From Punctularia strigosozonata HHB-11173 SS5 (taxonomy: Eukaryota > Basidiomycota > Agaricomycetes > Corticiales > Punctulariaceae): a DNA stretch of 64,000 nucleotides. The stretch is taken from NCBI RefSeq assembly GCF_000264995.1, contig NW_006767433.1, forward strand, positions 1,272,876-1,336,875, in the 5' to 3' direction. A program made the position numbers and the translations under genes. Every line of letters begins with the position of its first letter. Position 1 is the stretch's first letter. Under the pieces are notes generated by a model. The model worked only from the letters and a program-made list of their open reading frames with translations. It was not told the origin of the DNA and searched no databases. Shown here piece by piece: positions 1 through 11,159 of the stretch.

Positions 1-2222
1 TGTCTATAGGTTGAGAGACGAGCGGACGACGAGCGGGGCAGACGGTGTCAGTGTCCACGGGCGGCTCTGCTGGCAATGCCGACTCGGTGCGATGCGACGA
101 CAAAGGCCTAACGAAAGGCTAGATGCGTCCGTGACCCTTTACGAGGCCACCACCGGGAATGAGCGCTGCAGAGACGACGAGTGGGGGGAAAGCTTGGAGC
201 GACAAGACGTTCCAGCGGTAAGCTTTGAGGACGACCGCCCGCTCAAAAAACGAACAAGGGGCGAGGCAGCCTTCTTAGTCTCATACGCACGCCCCCTGTG
301 CTTTACTCGGCAGATGGCCCCACGAATGAAGACCACGTTCCCGCCTGCAGGCAGCCCATTCAGGCATTTACGACACGGACACTTAGATAAGCCGGTGAAC
401 CCCCTTCGCCGTAAGTAAACACCCAATCGATTTCGAGAAACGACCCGCTCGTCCAGTCACAAGAGCCCAACATCTGAGACTGGGCCGTGTCTTTGCTTGT
501 CTCAATGGCCCCCTCCTCGAACAGCGACCTTCGCCTTTGTTGCAGTCTGCTCGCGATCACGAAGAAATGACGCAGGATCACACTAGAAACTGCGCCGCCA
601 CTGGCTAAGGGGGTGTGGGTGTGTGTCTAGGCAGAAGACCCTCGCATCAGTCACTGCCTATCGAAGCGCCATCAAGTCTTCGACGTGAGGCTGGGGGAAA
701 TCACTTTGACGTCACTTAATAAGACGTGTAAAATGGTATGCGGCCCGACCGCGGGCCCCAGCTCATTCTATCTTGTTGCCTTGGGGTCGGCCCCGAATAT
801 CAACGATGATAATAATGGTCGTCGTCCAAATGGATGTGGAGCGTAAGTATATGGAGGTCACGGCCAAGGTACGGACCGATCGAGCCAAAAAAAAAACAAA
901 TACGGGCCTCGGGTTGCCCGACCGGTTCACAGCCACACGGCGCGATCGCGAACAGGTCTCGGATATCTCGTCCGGTCCGCTTGGGAAACGCAAGCGAACA
1001 AGTCCAGAGATGCGCCGCGTTGTATAGAGAGCAACACGAAAAGATGCTGTCAATAATGAGACACATCTGAGAGAATGACTGTCGTAAAAGGCGGGATCTG
1101 AGGGATTAAAAAGTCGATGCGCACGCGCCAGGAATAAGTGCGGGCAAGTCTCCATTACATGAAGAGAACTCACGTAGCCCATATGGCGAATATTGATTGA
1201 TCGCGCGTCCTGGGTAACGGGACTTTTATACAGCTCTCTCTCTCTCTCCAAAAAGTGTTGTGCCTTCTTCTTAAAGCCTAAAACGAATTCAATCGCCTGG
1301 GCGGTCCGTACGGTCTCCCTTCACGCGCAACGTATTTTTGCACCAAACCCAATTGCCGAACCCGGCCTCCGCGTCATGAGTAAAGGGAAGTTTCGGGCGA
1401 GGCCCCCCAGCCGTTTATGTGATTCGCGCCGCCAAGAATACGACCTATACACAGTCCGCCGCAAACATAGCCCCGAACGGCTCCCACCGCCTTCCACCCT
1501 ACGCTCGTATAGGAAACCCGTTCGCATTCGCGTCGGACCCGACCGGACAGACTGGAGAATGACACGGGAAATGCGAATGCCATAGGGCTGCGCCACCGGC
1601 TCAGGTCACGTGCATTTCGCGCGCCCTTCCGGCGGGTTTTCCCAGAGGAGAGGGGGGGGCGATCAGAGATCTGGAACGCCGATCTTCTCGAAGATCCCTT
1701 CACAAGATACGCGGCCCAGGGGCCCAGCCTGTCTTGCGCCTGTCTGTATGTCTTGCGCCCCAGGCGTCAAAACCAATTATACGCGTTGATTTATCGTACT
1801 GACATTGTCTGCCAATGTTCCCGCCCCATCGGATCCTCAGAGCCCAGCGGGAATCTTTCGTCTCTATGAATCTCCACGAGGCCCGCGCGGCGATGCGCTG
1901 GCAAGCGACGACCCCGCACGAGATCAGAGAACGCATGGGAGATTACGCAAGTGGCGCTGCAAGCCATCCCCCCGAGGGCGCCCGATCCCGATAATGGAAA
2001 TGTCCCGACGCACGACGCAACATCGTTGTCTCGGCGAGCGAAGAGCAAAGACAGAAGCAACAAGCCCCTAAACCCCCCGTGAACGCTGTCCAAAACTCAT
2101 GAAACTCGGTCAAACAAGCGCGCACGGTACAGAATGATCATCGTTTTGAACAAGACGAACGGAGCGAAGAGACGAGGGCAAAATAGAGAAGAGATAACGC
2201 GCGCGATCGCCCCGCAGACAAG
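1..2222. other. intergenic, no gene recognised
   Basis: No reading frame here resembles a protein family I know, and open frames on both strands are short and compositionally random. The right end should hold the 3' UTR of the leftward 4E-T-like gene. A CT dinucleotide run lies at about 1234-1248. A spliced gene with short exons cannot be excluded by eye. Confidence 0.5.
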
Positions 2223-5200
2223 TTAGTTCCTGTTGCCCATGAGCAGCGCCATCAAATCGTGCGCTTGGTCCGAGCCCTGATATCCGCCGAGCGGCTGCTG
2301 CTGCTGCTGCCCCAACAGCGGCCCACCGATCCCCGGCGGACCCGCGAGCGAGTGCGACGGCGCGCGTTGATGGAGCTGCTGCTGCAATTGCGCCTGTCGC
2401 AGCGCCATCGCGTTCACGTTCAGGCCCGCCTGCTGCGGCTGCTGTTGCCCAAGTGCGCCGGGGCCGCCCCGGCCGAGGCCGAGAGCGAGGAGCTGTGCCT
2501 GGCTGATCCCCCGCAGATCCGGCTGTGGTTGTTGCTGCTGTTGGACGCCTATCGCGCCTACGCCAGGCCCCAGGTCGCCTTGCATGTGATGCGGTGATCC
2601 TCGCATATGCTGAGGGGGGCCGCCGAGGCCGAAGCCAGGTCCACCGATATTGCCGTTATTGTTGTTGTGATGGGTGCTGAACCCGTTCTGGAACCCGGCG
2701 TTGGCGGCGGCGGTCGGAGGCAGGCCCATACTGGCGGCGAATTGCGCCGGGTCGTGCGGCGGGCGGTTGCCGAGATTGGCGAGCCCGGGGGGGAGACGCT
2801 GCTGCCCGCCGTGAAGCAGCTGCGCGGAAAGCGGCGAGGGCGCGTTTCGGAAATGCGGCTGCTGCAATGGGAGCCCTGGGATGCGATGCGGTTGTTGCTG
2901 GTGGTGCGGGAGCTGGTGCGGGAGATTGTGTTGTTGGTGATGCGGGAGCTGGTGCATCCCGCCGCCCTGCGCGAGCATCTGCATCTGCTCGAGACGCGCC
3001 TGCTCGAGCTGGCGCTGCTGCTCGAGGCGCGCTTGCTGTTCGAGGCGCGCCTGCTGCTCGAGGCGTTGTTGCTGCTCGAGGCGCTGGAGCTCGAGACGCT
3101 GCTGTTGCTCGATCTGCCGTGCACGAGCGCGCAGGCCGTCGTCGAACTGGTCGTACATCGACAGCTCTCGCCCACGGGGCGCGGGCGCGGTACGCAGCCC
3201 CGGCACCATTCCGTCTGGCGTGAAGGTCCGGTCGTCGAGCCGATCGTTGAGGCGATCGTTGAAGTCCCGCCCACCGGCAAGCATCAGGGCCTGCTGCTGC
3301 TGTTGCTGCTGCTGGAGACGATGAAGGTCCCGCGCGTCAAGCCCGTTCAACTGAGCTTGTGGATGAACACGCGCCGTCTGAGAGGGAAATAATACGTCAG
3401 CATCCTGTTAACATTCGCACGAACACAAGCCTACCTGTCCAGAGGTGTTAAGCATAGCATAGAGATGATCCATCGTGCCACCTCCGAGCGGCGGCGTGGG
3501 CGACAATCCCTGGGGGCGCATCATCTCCTGAGGCAGCTGCTGCGGAAGCTGAGACGGTGGCGGCACCACCTCTCGCCCTTTGTCAAAGAACTTGGCGAAC
3601 CGGCTGCCCTTCGGTCCGCCTGCGCCCGTATCGGAGGGTGTTTTGCGGCCGTCGGCGAACGGCGGGGTCGCGCGAGCGGGGAACGGTCCTGGTCCTGGAG
3701 GGCCCGCGTCGTGGAAGGCTTGGTGGTACGCGTGCGGTGGGAAGCGGTCGAGCGGGTCCGGTGTCGCGCTTGCACGCGACGGAAGGCGAGGCGCGGCGGC
3801 GGCGAGGTCGGCGGGAGTGGGAGTAACGAGCGGTGGGCCCGCGCCGCCGGCAGAAGCAGTACGCCCGCTGAGGGCGAGCAAACGCGGCCCAGGGGGTGGC
3901 GTGAAGCTTTGCTGCTGTTGCAGTGGTGGCTGCTGTTGTGGTTGTAGTGGTTGCTGTGGTTGTGATTGTGGCGCCGCCGCCAAAGGCGCTTCAGAGTGAA
4001 GCGGCTTGGAGAAGAGGCGCGAGCCCGTGCGGTCTGGAATGGGGGCCGGAGCAGGAGCGGGCGCGAGCTCTGCGCCGGTAAGCAGAGTGAGCAACGAGCG
4101 TGGGCCATCCGCAAGGGCGTCGGGAGCGTTATTGCGGGGCGGTTCCGCACTGGCCGACTTCGTGTCTGCAGCCGGCGAGGGCGCGGGGAGACCCGGAGGC
4201 GCAGATGGGGCTATAACAAGTCAATAGTCAGGCTGACGAACCAAAACCACAATCGATTGACCACCCACCAGGTAGTTCGGCTGGAGCCTTCACGGTCGGA
4301 GCGTCGGGTGCGGCAGGAGCCTCGGGCGACCCTGCCTTCTTCTTCTCCTCTTCCTTCTTCATGATCAGCTTGAAAAGCTGTATCTCGTCCAGGCCTGACG
4401 CTGTCGCCTCTTTGCCTGGCTCACCCTCCACCTTCTCAGCCTTCTTTTCCTCACCCCGATCCTTCCGTTCCTTCGCCTCTGCCCGCTCGCGCTCGCGCTG
4501 CTCCTTCGCCTTCATCCCCATCTTCCACGCCTGCAGCCCATCGAGCTCGCCCTCAGCCGACTTGCCGCCAAGGATTCCGCTCCCAGCCGACGATGGCACG
4601 TAAGCCTCCATCCACGCCGGCTCTTTCTCCTTCTCCCTCTCTCCCCTATCTCTCTCCCTGTTGTCTCTCTCCCCCCTCTCCTTCTCTCTGTCTTTGTCGC
4701 GTCCGCCTCGCCGTTCGCGCTCGTCCGTGTGTTTGTCGCGGTCGGAATCGCGCTCACGTCGCCGCGCCGCGAGTCGTTCATCACGCTTGCCGTCGTCCCG
4801 CCAGTGGCGGTCGTCGTCTTTGGCGGCGGCTCCGGCGTCGCCACGGCGGTCGCGGCGCCTGTCCCGGTCCCGCTCGCGCTCCTTGTCTTCGCGTTCCCAG
4901 TCGCGCCGACCGGCAGATGGATCGCGTCGTGCTTTGGAGGTGGCGCGGCCTTTGGAGCGCGGGCGGTCACGGTCATCACGATCAGCACGCCCATCGGTTC
5001 CTGCATCGTCCGCGTCAGTTCTACGCGCATATACAAAGGGCACGCATATAATCCGACGTACGTTCATCACGGCCTCGCGGCGGTTCGGCACCTTGCCGAA
5101 CGAGACGAAAGTGAGCCTTTTAGGACCAACTATGTGAGGTGCCCACGTTACCTCTCCGCCAGTCCTCGGTTTCGCCGGGCTTCTTCTTCGCCCCGTCCCG

Positions 5201-6269
5201 GTCGCGGCCTTCTCCTCTTCTAGGGGCAGCGCTGGTGGCGGATCCCGTGGTGGTGGTGGTCGAGGACGCAGCGCCCAGTCGGGAGGGTGCGGCCGAGGTG
5301 AGGTGAGGAGCGAGGTCTCTTTTGGCGCCGCCGCTGCCGCTTGTGGCGAGCGTGAGGCGGTCGCGGTCATACTTCTCCGATAGCTGTAGGCGGTCCACAA
5401 CGTCGAGACGTATCACATGACATGATCATAAATGCAAAGGGGAGGAGAGCAGGAGTGAGCAAACGGAGATGCAGGTCAGCAGGGCGTCTGAGGGAGGGAA
5501 AGTGGAGAGAGACGGACGTTGCGCAGCTTCTCCTGGCCCTCCTTGTCGCGCTCGCGCTCCTTCGCCTCGCGGTCGGTGGCGCGGAGGGAGGAGTGGTGCT
5601 TGAAGTTGCCCATTTGCGAGGGCTGGGTGAGCGTCGCGCGGAATGCGGGGCGAGCGGGGAGGTCTGAAACGGACGATAACAAACATCAGCCCGGCAATCA
5701 ATATCGTAAACCGACCAGCAGGGCGAACGGGTGGGCGCGGGAGGATGGATAAATACCTGAGTCTTCTGCGTCTCTGCGGAATCTGCGACATGAGAAGAAA
5801 GGGATGTTTAGCATGGAAGGTGGATGGGGTCGAGAAGTTGTCTGAAAACGAAGGTGCTCACCGTCTTTCTCGGGCTCCGTTCGCGGTCGATGAGGCGTCG
5901 GCATCCTTTTTGCCGGGGAGCGAGGAATCGTTCCAATCACTGAATTGGGTCCATCAGCTTCGATGACTGGGTCGTCGTCCTTGCGGCACGATAAACGCAC
6001 CCAAACCATTCTTTGAGAGGTGGCAGGCCAGGCGGGGGCTGCACGAGCGGCGACTTGGACAAGCGCAGGAGTTGAGCACGGGTGTACACTCTATGGGGGC
6101 GTGGAGGTGGTGATTCGGTTGGTGGTGATGTTGTTGTTGTTGTTGAGACTTGGGATTGAGGTTGTAGTGCGTCGGGAGATGGGGTGTCGGTTTCGGTCGT
6201 GTCTGGCGCTGTCGTCGAAGCGGGCTCGACTGTCTCGTTGCTAGGACCGTCAGGGTCTGCGGGCGCCAT
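2223..6269 (-). CDS. eIF4E-binding translational regulator, 4E-T-like
   Basis: Proteins of the 4E-T (eIF4E transporter) type bind the cap-binding protein eIF4E, repress translation and gather mRNA in cytoplasmic P-bodies. I read eight exons: 6269-6001, 5939-5862, 5782-5757, 5663-5518, 5383-5152, 5000-4269, 4210-3435 and 3377-2223. All junctions are GT-AG and in phase, giving about 1137 residues. The N-terminus carries YTRAQLL (Tyr62, Leu67, Leu68), which fits the canonical eIF4E-binding pattern YxxxxL-hydrophobic. It is followed by a conserved-looking LKEWFG segment, an FRRDAEDS stretch, SEKYDRDRL and EDWRRG. The middle is highly charged (Arg/Asp/Glu/Lys, 5000-4500). The C-terminal third is Gln/Leu/Pro rich with polyQ and RLEQQ repeats. 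The start is the first ATG of the exon holding the eIF4E motif. Assignment to 4E-T rather than another eIF4E-binding protein rests on overall layout and is an inference. Confidence 0.72.
2960..3130 (-). repeat. in-frame tandem repeat coding RLEQQ units
   Basis: Within the last exon of the 4E-T-like gene, 12-18-nt units rich in ctcgag and cagcag repeat imperfectly and encode successive Arg-Leu-Glu-Gln-Gln blocks, probably a coiled-coil or prion-like segment. Separate CAG/CTG runs near 3290-3315 and 2290-2315 encode polyglutamine. Such runs are prone to length change between strains. Confidence 0.7.
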
Positions 6270-6496
6270 CGTCGGGCGAAGGCAGAGAGAGGATCGTTGG
6301 TATGGAAGGTCGAGGAAACTGTGAGCTGTGGTGGTGTCGGTGTCGGTGTGCGAGTGGCAAGCCACCGCTGTGCGTCTTCTTCTTCGTGTCTCGCTCGGCT
6401 CTGGCCACCTCTGTTTCTCTCTGTTACATACAACGTACGCACACATCGCGAAAAACTGTTTATCGGGCACAAAAGGAATAGAATAACTAGTACGGC

Positions 6497-6861
6497 ATGC
6501 TGCGCGAGCCGAGCCTGAAGCACTTCATCCTCCGCCAGCGGGCGCTGCACCTCTACCGGCACGCCATCCGCGCCTCGCGATGTGAGCATTCGCCATGATC
6601 CTGCTCGCCGCGCTTGCTCGAGTGCCCTCCTCTCCTCGTTAGACGTACCGGATCCGCAGGCCAGGAAAGAATCCGTGCGCTGGATCCGCGATGAATTCGA
6701 GCGCACGCGCCATCTCGAGGACGTGGTACGCGGCCCTCCCTCCTCTTCAGTCTCGTGACACCCGGTGCTGATGCAAGCTCTTGCGATAGAAAATGATAGA
6801 GGACCGGCTGGCCGTCTGTCGGCGGGAGATACGACAGATCTTCCCTACGCCCAACTTATAG
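6497..6861 (+). CDS. LYRM2: LYR motif protein, LYRM2-like
   Basis: A 79-residue mitochondrial-type LYR protein. LYRM2 is linked in other eukaryotes to assembly of respiratory complex I, and LYR proteins in general contact mitochondrial acyl carrier protein and Fe-S assembly factors. I read three exons, 6497-6581, 6643-6725 and 6790-6861, in consistent phase. The first exon contains FILRQRALHLYRHAIRASR with the Leu-Tyr-Arg motif. The second has VPDPQARKESVRWIRDEFE, matching the family pattern of an arginine-rich helix ending in DEFERNR. The third ends with an amphipathic helix. An in-frame TAG at 6488-6490 directly precedes the chosen ATG. The exon 2 donor could also be at 6723, three bases earlier, without changing frame. 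It is divergent from the 4E-T-like gene, with 227 bp between the starts. Confidence 0.82.
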
Positions 6862-7218
6862 CGACGGTCTTCAAAGAACACACGAAGCGAGGCGGAGGAG
6901 CGGAGGAAGGCGATAGAGATATATTTACCGTACGAACCACAGTGTAATAACGCGCAACAAGCTCAAGGTCTCATCTACACACATCCGCTCGCCGATACCA
7001 TGGACCCCCTCGTTCCATATTATCTTCCAGCAGAAACGACGATAGCCGCAAGCCACGCCTTTGCCTGCTGCACGTTCCCGCCGGGGCCAATACCGCGCCG
7101 GCATCCGCCGGGCTGTGACGCCATGCGAGGAGGGCGCCGTGGAGGGCAACCTCAAGCATAACATAAAGCTCAGCGCCAGCCACGCCCGTCGCTGGCGCTC
7201 ACCATCCATCCTTAGACC
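6862..7218. other. intergenic between LYRM2-like and 7219 gene
   Basis: About 360 bp holding the LYRM2-like 3' UTR and the promoter of the next rightward gene. No further gene is visible. Confidence 0.5.
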
Positions 7219-10037
7219 ATGGCCACACCGCAACCGCAACCTCCCCCGCCGTCGTCCCCGCCCCTGCCGCCTGCGAGCGCGACGGCGAGCGCAACCGGCC
7301 AGTTCGCCCCGAGGCGCGAGTTCCTCCGCTCGCCGCACACCTTCTCCACCTTTGCCCTCCTCGCCCTCTCGGGGGCGGGCCTTGTCCGTCTATGCAGCTT
7401 TCCACAGGCCGTGCACGAGGCCCTCCGCGCGCATTTCGACGCGCGCAAGCTCACTGCCGGCGTACGCGAGGCCCCTGCGCAGAACCTGCTTGAGATCTCG
7501 CTTCACGGAAGGCCCTGGGCGACCGCGAAGAGCATTCGATCCGAAAAGCTGCTCGTCGAAATAATGACTGTCATCTTCCAGCACGGATACGACTTCCTCT
7601 CCACTATCGACTATGGTCGCGAGCAGGACGACCGCCTCGCCATCGCGTTCTCCAAGCCTGCGCCGCCTCCAATGCCAGCAGCCCCGGGATCGCGCTCCGG
7701 CTCGCCCATGCCACTCACAGTCGCTCCCTTGCCACCCCCTGCGACCAAACCTGCCCGTGTGCCAATAGGCATTTCCTTTGCATCGCCGACCGTGCTGCGT
7801 GTCATCAACCCACCCCTTCATTCAACACCTGCTATACTCCAGGCAGTGCGAGGCGCCTGGCCACGTGGTGTCGTTTCCGAAAAGAAAATCGATACCTCGT
7901 TCGAGTTCCGCCTCAAGGGCTACCGCTGTGCGTCATCTTATCCGCTCGCGCATCCAAACGTGCTAACATACACGAATTACTATCGCAGGGTTCCAAGAAG
8001 ACACCTTCGCGACCGACTCGCTCCAACATATCCTCGCCCTCCTCTCCTCTCTCGACGCGCATGGATTCGCCCTCCTTGCCTCCCTCTCTCTCGCCAACCG
8101 CTCTCGGATCAAAGACCTCTGGATCTTCACGGGCCCCAGCGAACAGTCATCCAACCTCGACTCAGCCCCGAGTACACCCAACGCCTCTCGAAGTGACCTT
8201 CGTCGACCTGCGCAGGCGCACGGGCAATACCGAGGCAGTCTCGACGCCGGCGCAAGCTCGGGGGGCTCGTCAGGCAGCCCTGGGAGCAACGGGCCGTCGC
8301 GCCTCGCTGCAGTACCTCCCCCGTACCAGAACGCCGCTGCACGGAGCTCGGGTCACCTCCGCTCCGCATCTGAGCCAGCCACAAACATGCCGCCCCCACG
8401 TGGCTCCTTCGCTGCTGCGCGCGCCCTGCTCAGGAAGCCAGGCCGTGCCTCGCAGACCACCGTCCCTGCGCTCTCCAACCTCTCCAACAGCGTCAGAAAT
8501 GGTGAGAATGCCGAGGACTCGCCCCAGCGGCCGATGGCCGCGCTCCCGCCCGCGCTATCACGCACGGAGGAAGAACCCCTTCGTGCGACGCTGCCCAGCG
8601 AGGTTGGTAGCGTCGTGAACATGACCGGCGTCGGCGCCGGGCACAACCGCAACTGGGATCTTATCGGCGAGGAGGATGAGGAACTGCCGCCCGTCGAGGT
8701 GCAGAATCCGCACCCGCAGGCGAGCGTGATCTACGCCACGCACGGACAGCAACAAAGGGGCACTCCCAGCCCCCGCGAGCACGTGTCCACGATGCGCTCG
8801 TCGGCGGGTATCGAAGGCTCCATCGCGATGTACTACCAGAACGAGAACGCGGCGCTGACCCCGAGCATGCTCTACACGCATTCACCCTTGGATGTGCACC
8901 CGCGCACACCCTCGCCGCCGCGCACACCGGGCGTGCACACCCCTACGCCGCCCCGGACGCCCGGCGTGCATACTCCGACACCGCCGTTGCCTGGTGCGGG
9001 CACGTTTGACGAAGCCTTCCGCTCCTCGTCCTCACCACCGGACTCCACCCACCCGACCACGCCCTCGCCGCCGCTCCTCGGCCCCGAGGCGTTCCGCGAC
9101 ACGATTCGCTCCTCCTCTCCTCCACGAGATACCGTGCGGGATTCTGCTTTCACATTACACACATACAAGACGCACGAGATCCCCATTGCCTGGACAGGCG
9201 CAGGTCCAGAACCGCGAGCAGAACCTCAGACAGAAACAGGACGTCGCCCACCTCTGCCTAGCGCGTACGCCAGCACGGGCCCGCCCCTCCCCGGCGCGTG
9301 GCAACCGTCGCCGACACCACGAAACGAGAAACCGCAGTGGCAGTGGCAACAGCAGCAATCGCCGCATCACCTCCCGCCGCTCGTCGCGCAGAACGCGTCC
9401 CCGTCCGACGCCGAGCCCGCCGCCCCAACGGTGCGTCACCGCCTCCATCCCGCGTCTTCTCCTCCTCAGCTGCCTCCGCTCGCGTTCTGACCCTTGCCCC
9501 TTGCTGCTGCAATTCTAGGAGAAGGATTTGAAGGAGAGGGGGAGAATGCCGTCGCCCGAGAGGAAGGCGGTCAGCGCGCGCGCGTTCACGCCGGGTGTGA
9601 CCTCCCCTACGCAGAACGGGCGCAAGAGCCAGGCGGCGGAGGTCGGCGTGCTGCCTGCGCAACCGCGTGCCAGCCGGCGCGCTAGCGATGGCTGGATCGT
9701 GGTCGACGTCGATAGCCCCGGAGATGAAGGCGCGCCGACGCGTCCGGGCCTGCGTCCGCGCAGCTCCTCGTATCCCACTTTCACGTTCTCCCAATCTGGC
9801 GACGAACCAGGGCGGGGCCAGGCGGCGGCGAAGGCGATCGTGATCATCGACGCGGTCGACGCGAAAGCGCAGAAGGGGTCCAGCGGATCCGCGTTCAAAA
9901 AGCTATTTTCGCTGCGCAGGACGGAGGCGGAGGGGGGCAAGGCAGCGGGGAAGAGACGGGAGCGCAGCGCGTCCCGGGGTAGGGGATCTGAGAATGAGGG
10001 TCAAACCCAGAAGGCGACCAAGGGCTGGTACCGATGA
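7219..10037 (+). CDS. conserved fungal protein, function unknown
   Basis: Three exons (7219-7927, 7989-9430, 9519-10037) splice in phase into 889 residues. I do not recognise a named domain. The N-terminal 300 residues look folded: after a Pro-rich start there are hydrophobic helices around FLRSPHTFSTFALLALSGAG, then a mixed alpha/beta stretch ending, across intron 1, in GYRWFQEDTFATDSLQHILA and a helix with SSLDAHGFALLASLSL, closed by KDLWIFTGP. The remainder is low complexity (Ser, Pro, Thr) with Pro-directed kinase-like SP/TP sites, including two copies of PPRTPGVHTPTPP. The C-terminus turns basic (KKLFSLRR, GKRRERSASRGR) and ends GWYR. The ordered head with a long disordered tail suggests a regulated scaffold or signalling protein, but no function should be assigned. 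Confidence 0.8.
8895..8990 (+). repeat. direct repeat coding PPRTPGVHTPTP
   Basis: Two adjacent imperfect copies of about 36 nt encode the same Pro/Thr-rich unit, preceded by a related PRTPSPPRTP segment, in the disordered part of the 7219-10037 protein. It is likely a recent in-frame duplication. Confidence 0.7.
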
Positions 10038-11159
10038 GCGCGTATCGAATTGCTGGGATCTACTGTTAAAGGACGGTGTTATGGGACAAGTCTGGAGGAC
10101 TATGGAACGGAAACAGAAGTTGGATTCTTTGCTTGCTAATTCGTTTAATAGCCGACGTTCTTTGCTGTGCTTGTTATTGCTCATGCCTGTCCTTTCACTG
10201 TTCGCTTCCATGCTCCGACGAACCTTTAATTTCTGGTAGCGACGTTGAAGCCGCGCTGCTGTAGAGTATAAAGTAGTACCACCCATGTAAGATACGAGAT
10301 GAAGTGGGTAGACAGCACGTTCGATTGGATGACAGTAAGTAGGATACAGCGCCGACGGTAGTACTTGGGGATGAAGCCAGTCGACGTTGTCGAGGACAGC
10401 AAGTCATGTCAGAGGAAAGCGAAGCCCGCGCAGAGGTTGGGAACCCTGTCGCGCACGCATTATATCCCTCTTCGCAGGATGCTCCATCTCGGTGCTGGCC
10501 ATTTAAACGACCGTGGTAGGTGACTGGACGGCCGCCATAGTAAACAGACCTGATGATATGTAAGTGGGAGAAACGCAGTCTCGCCTGTGCAGCAATTTAT
10601 TGTGTGGGTTGAGGGCAGGCTGATTCGTGCCTTCGCCCGTGAGATCGTGCGCGCGCCTGCCCTCTTCGACGCTTCAAATGAAACAATGAATTTTGTGTTC
10701 TGCCATCCTGGCTGGGAACTCAAATACGTGGGCCCTTTTCTTTAGTCTTACGTGCTGAATAGTGGGTGTAGAATATCTATGCCGACGTAGTAGCCATTTC
10801 AAGAGGAATCTTATCCCGTGTGACTCGGTGATCTTGTGCTTTACTCTTACCTTTACCAACGTTGTTCTCGCCGGATATGCTCGAGAATACCGTCAGAAGC
10901 TGTCCATGGGAGGGGCGGGTGCGCGCCCTGGCTCAATTTCCGTGATTTTTGACGAGCGAAGTGATTGCGCACGAGGCTGGGTCCGAACCGGGAGGAGGGA
11001 GGGAAGGGGGGTCGAACCTCGGCGTGCGATGGCCACGGCAGGGGGCCCCGCTGGCTGTTCGTGCCAGAGAGGTTTCCCAACCCGGACCCGGCGCGCGTTT
11101 CTGGTCCCCGTCCTCCTCCCCCTTCCCCCCCTTCTTCCCCTCGTCCACCGCCCGAGGCC
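10038..11159. other. intergenic, 1.1 kb, no gene recognised
   Basis: Open frames here are short and unlike known proteins. The last 60 bases before the Itc1 start (about 11100-11155) are almost all pyrimidine, rich in C and T, as is common just upstream of strongly expressed fungal genes. The rest presumably holds the upstream 3' UTR and the Itc1 promoter. Confidence 0.45.

Noticed and set aside
763-1251. Overlapping open frames on both strands near the left end.
   Set aside because: Composition is random (long runs of Ser/Arg, no domain pattern) and neither frame has a plausible neighbouring exon.
2250-3400. Plus-strand Leu/Arg-rich frames opposite the polyQ exon.
   Set aside because: They are antisense readings of CAG/CTG repeats. 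The minus strand carries the spliced, domain-bearing protein.
5862-6009. Apparent frameshift in the 4E-T-like gene (open frame with ATG at 6009 reading DDDPVIEADGPNSVIG).
   Set aside because: A normal 61-nt GT-AG intron (5940-6000) joins the flanking exons in phase and gives the continuous sequence KEWFGDWNDSSLPGKKDADA. The other frame is a shadow.
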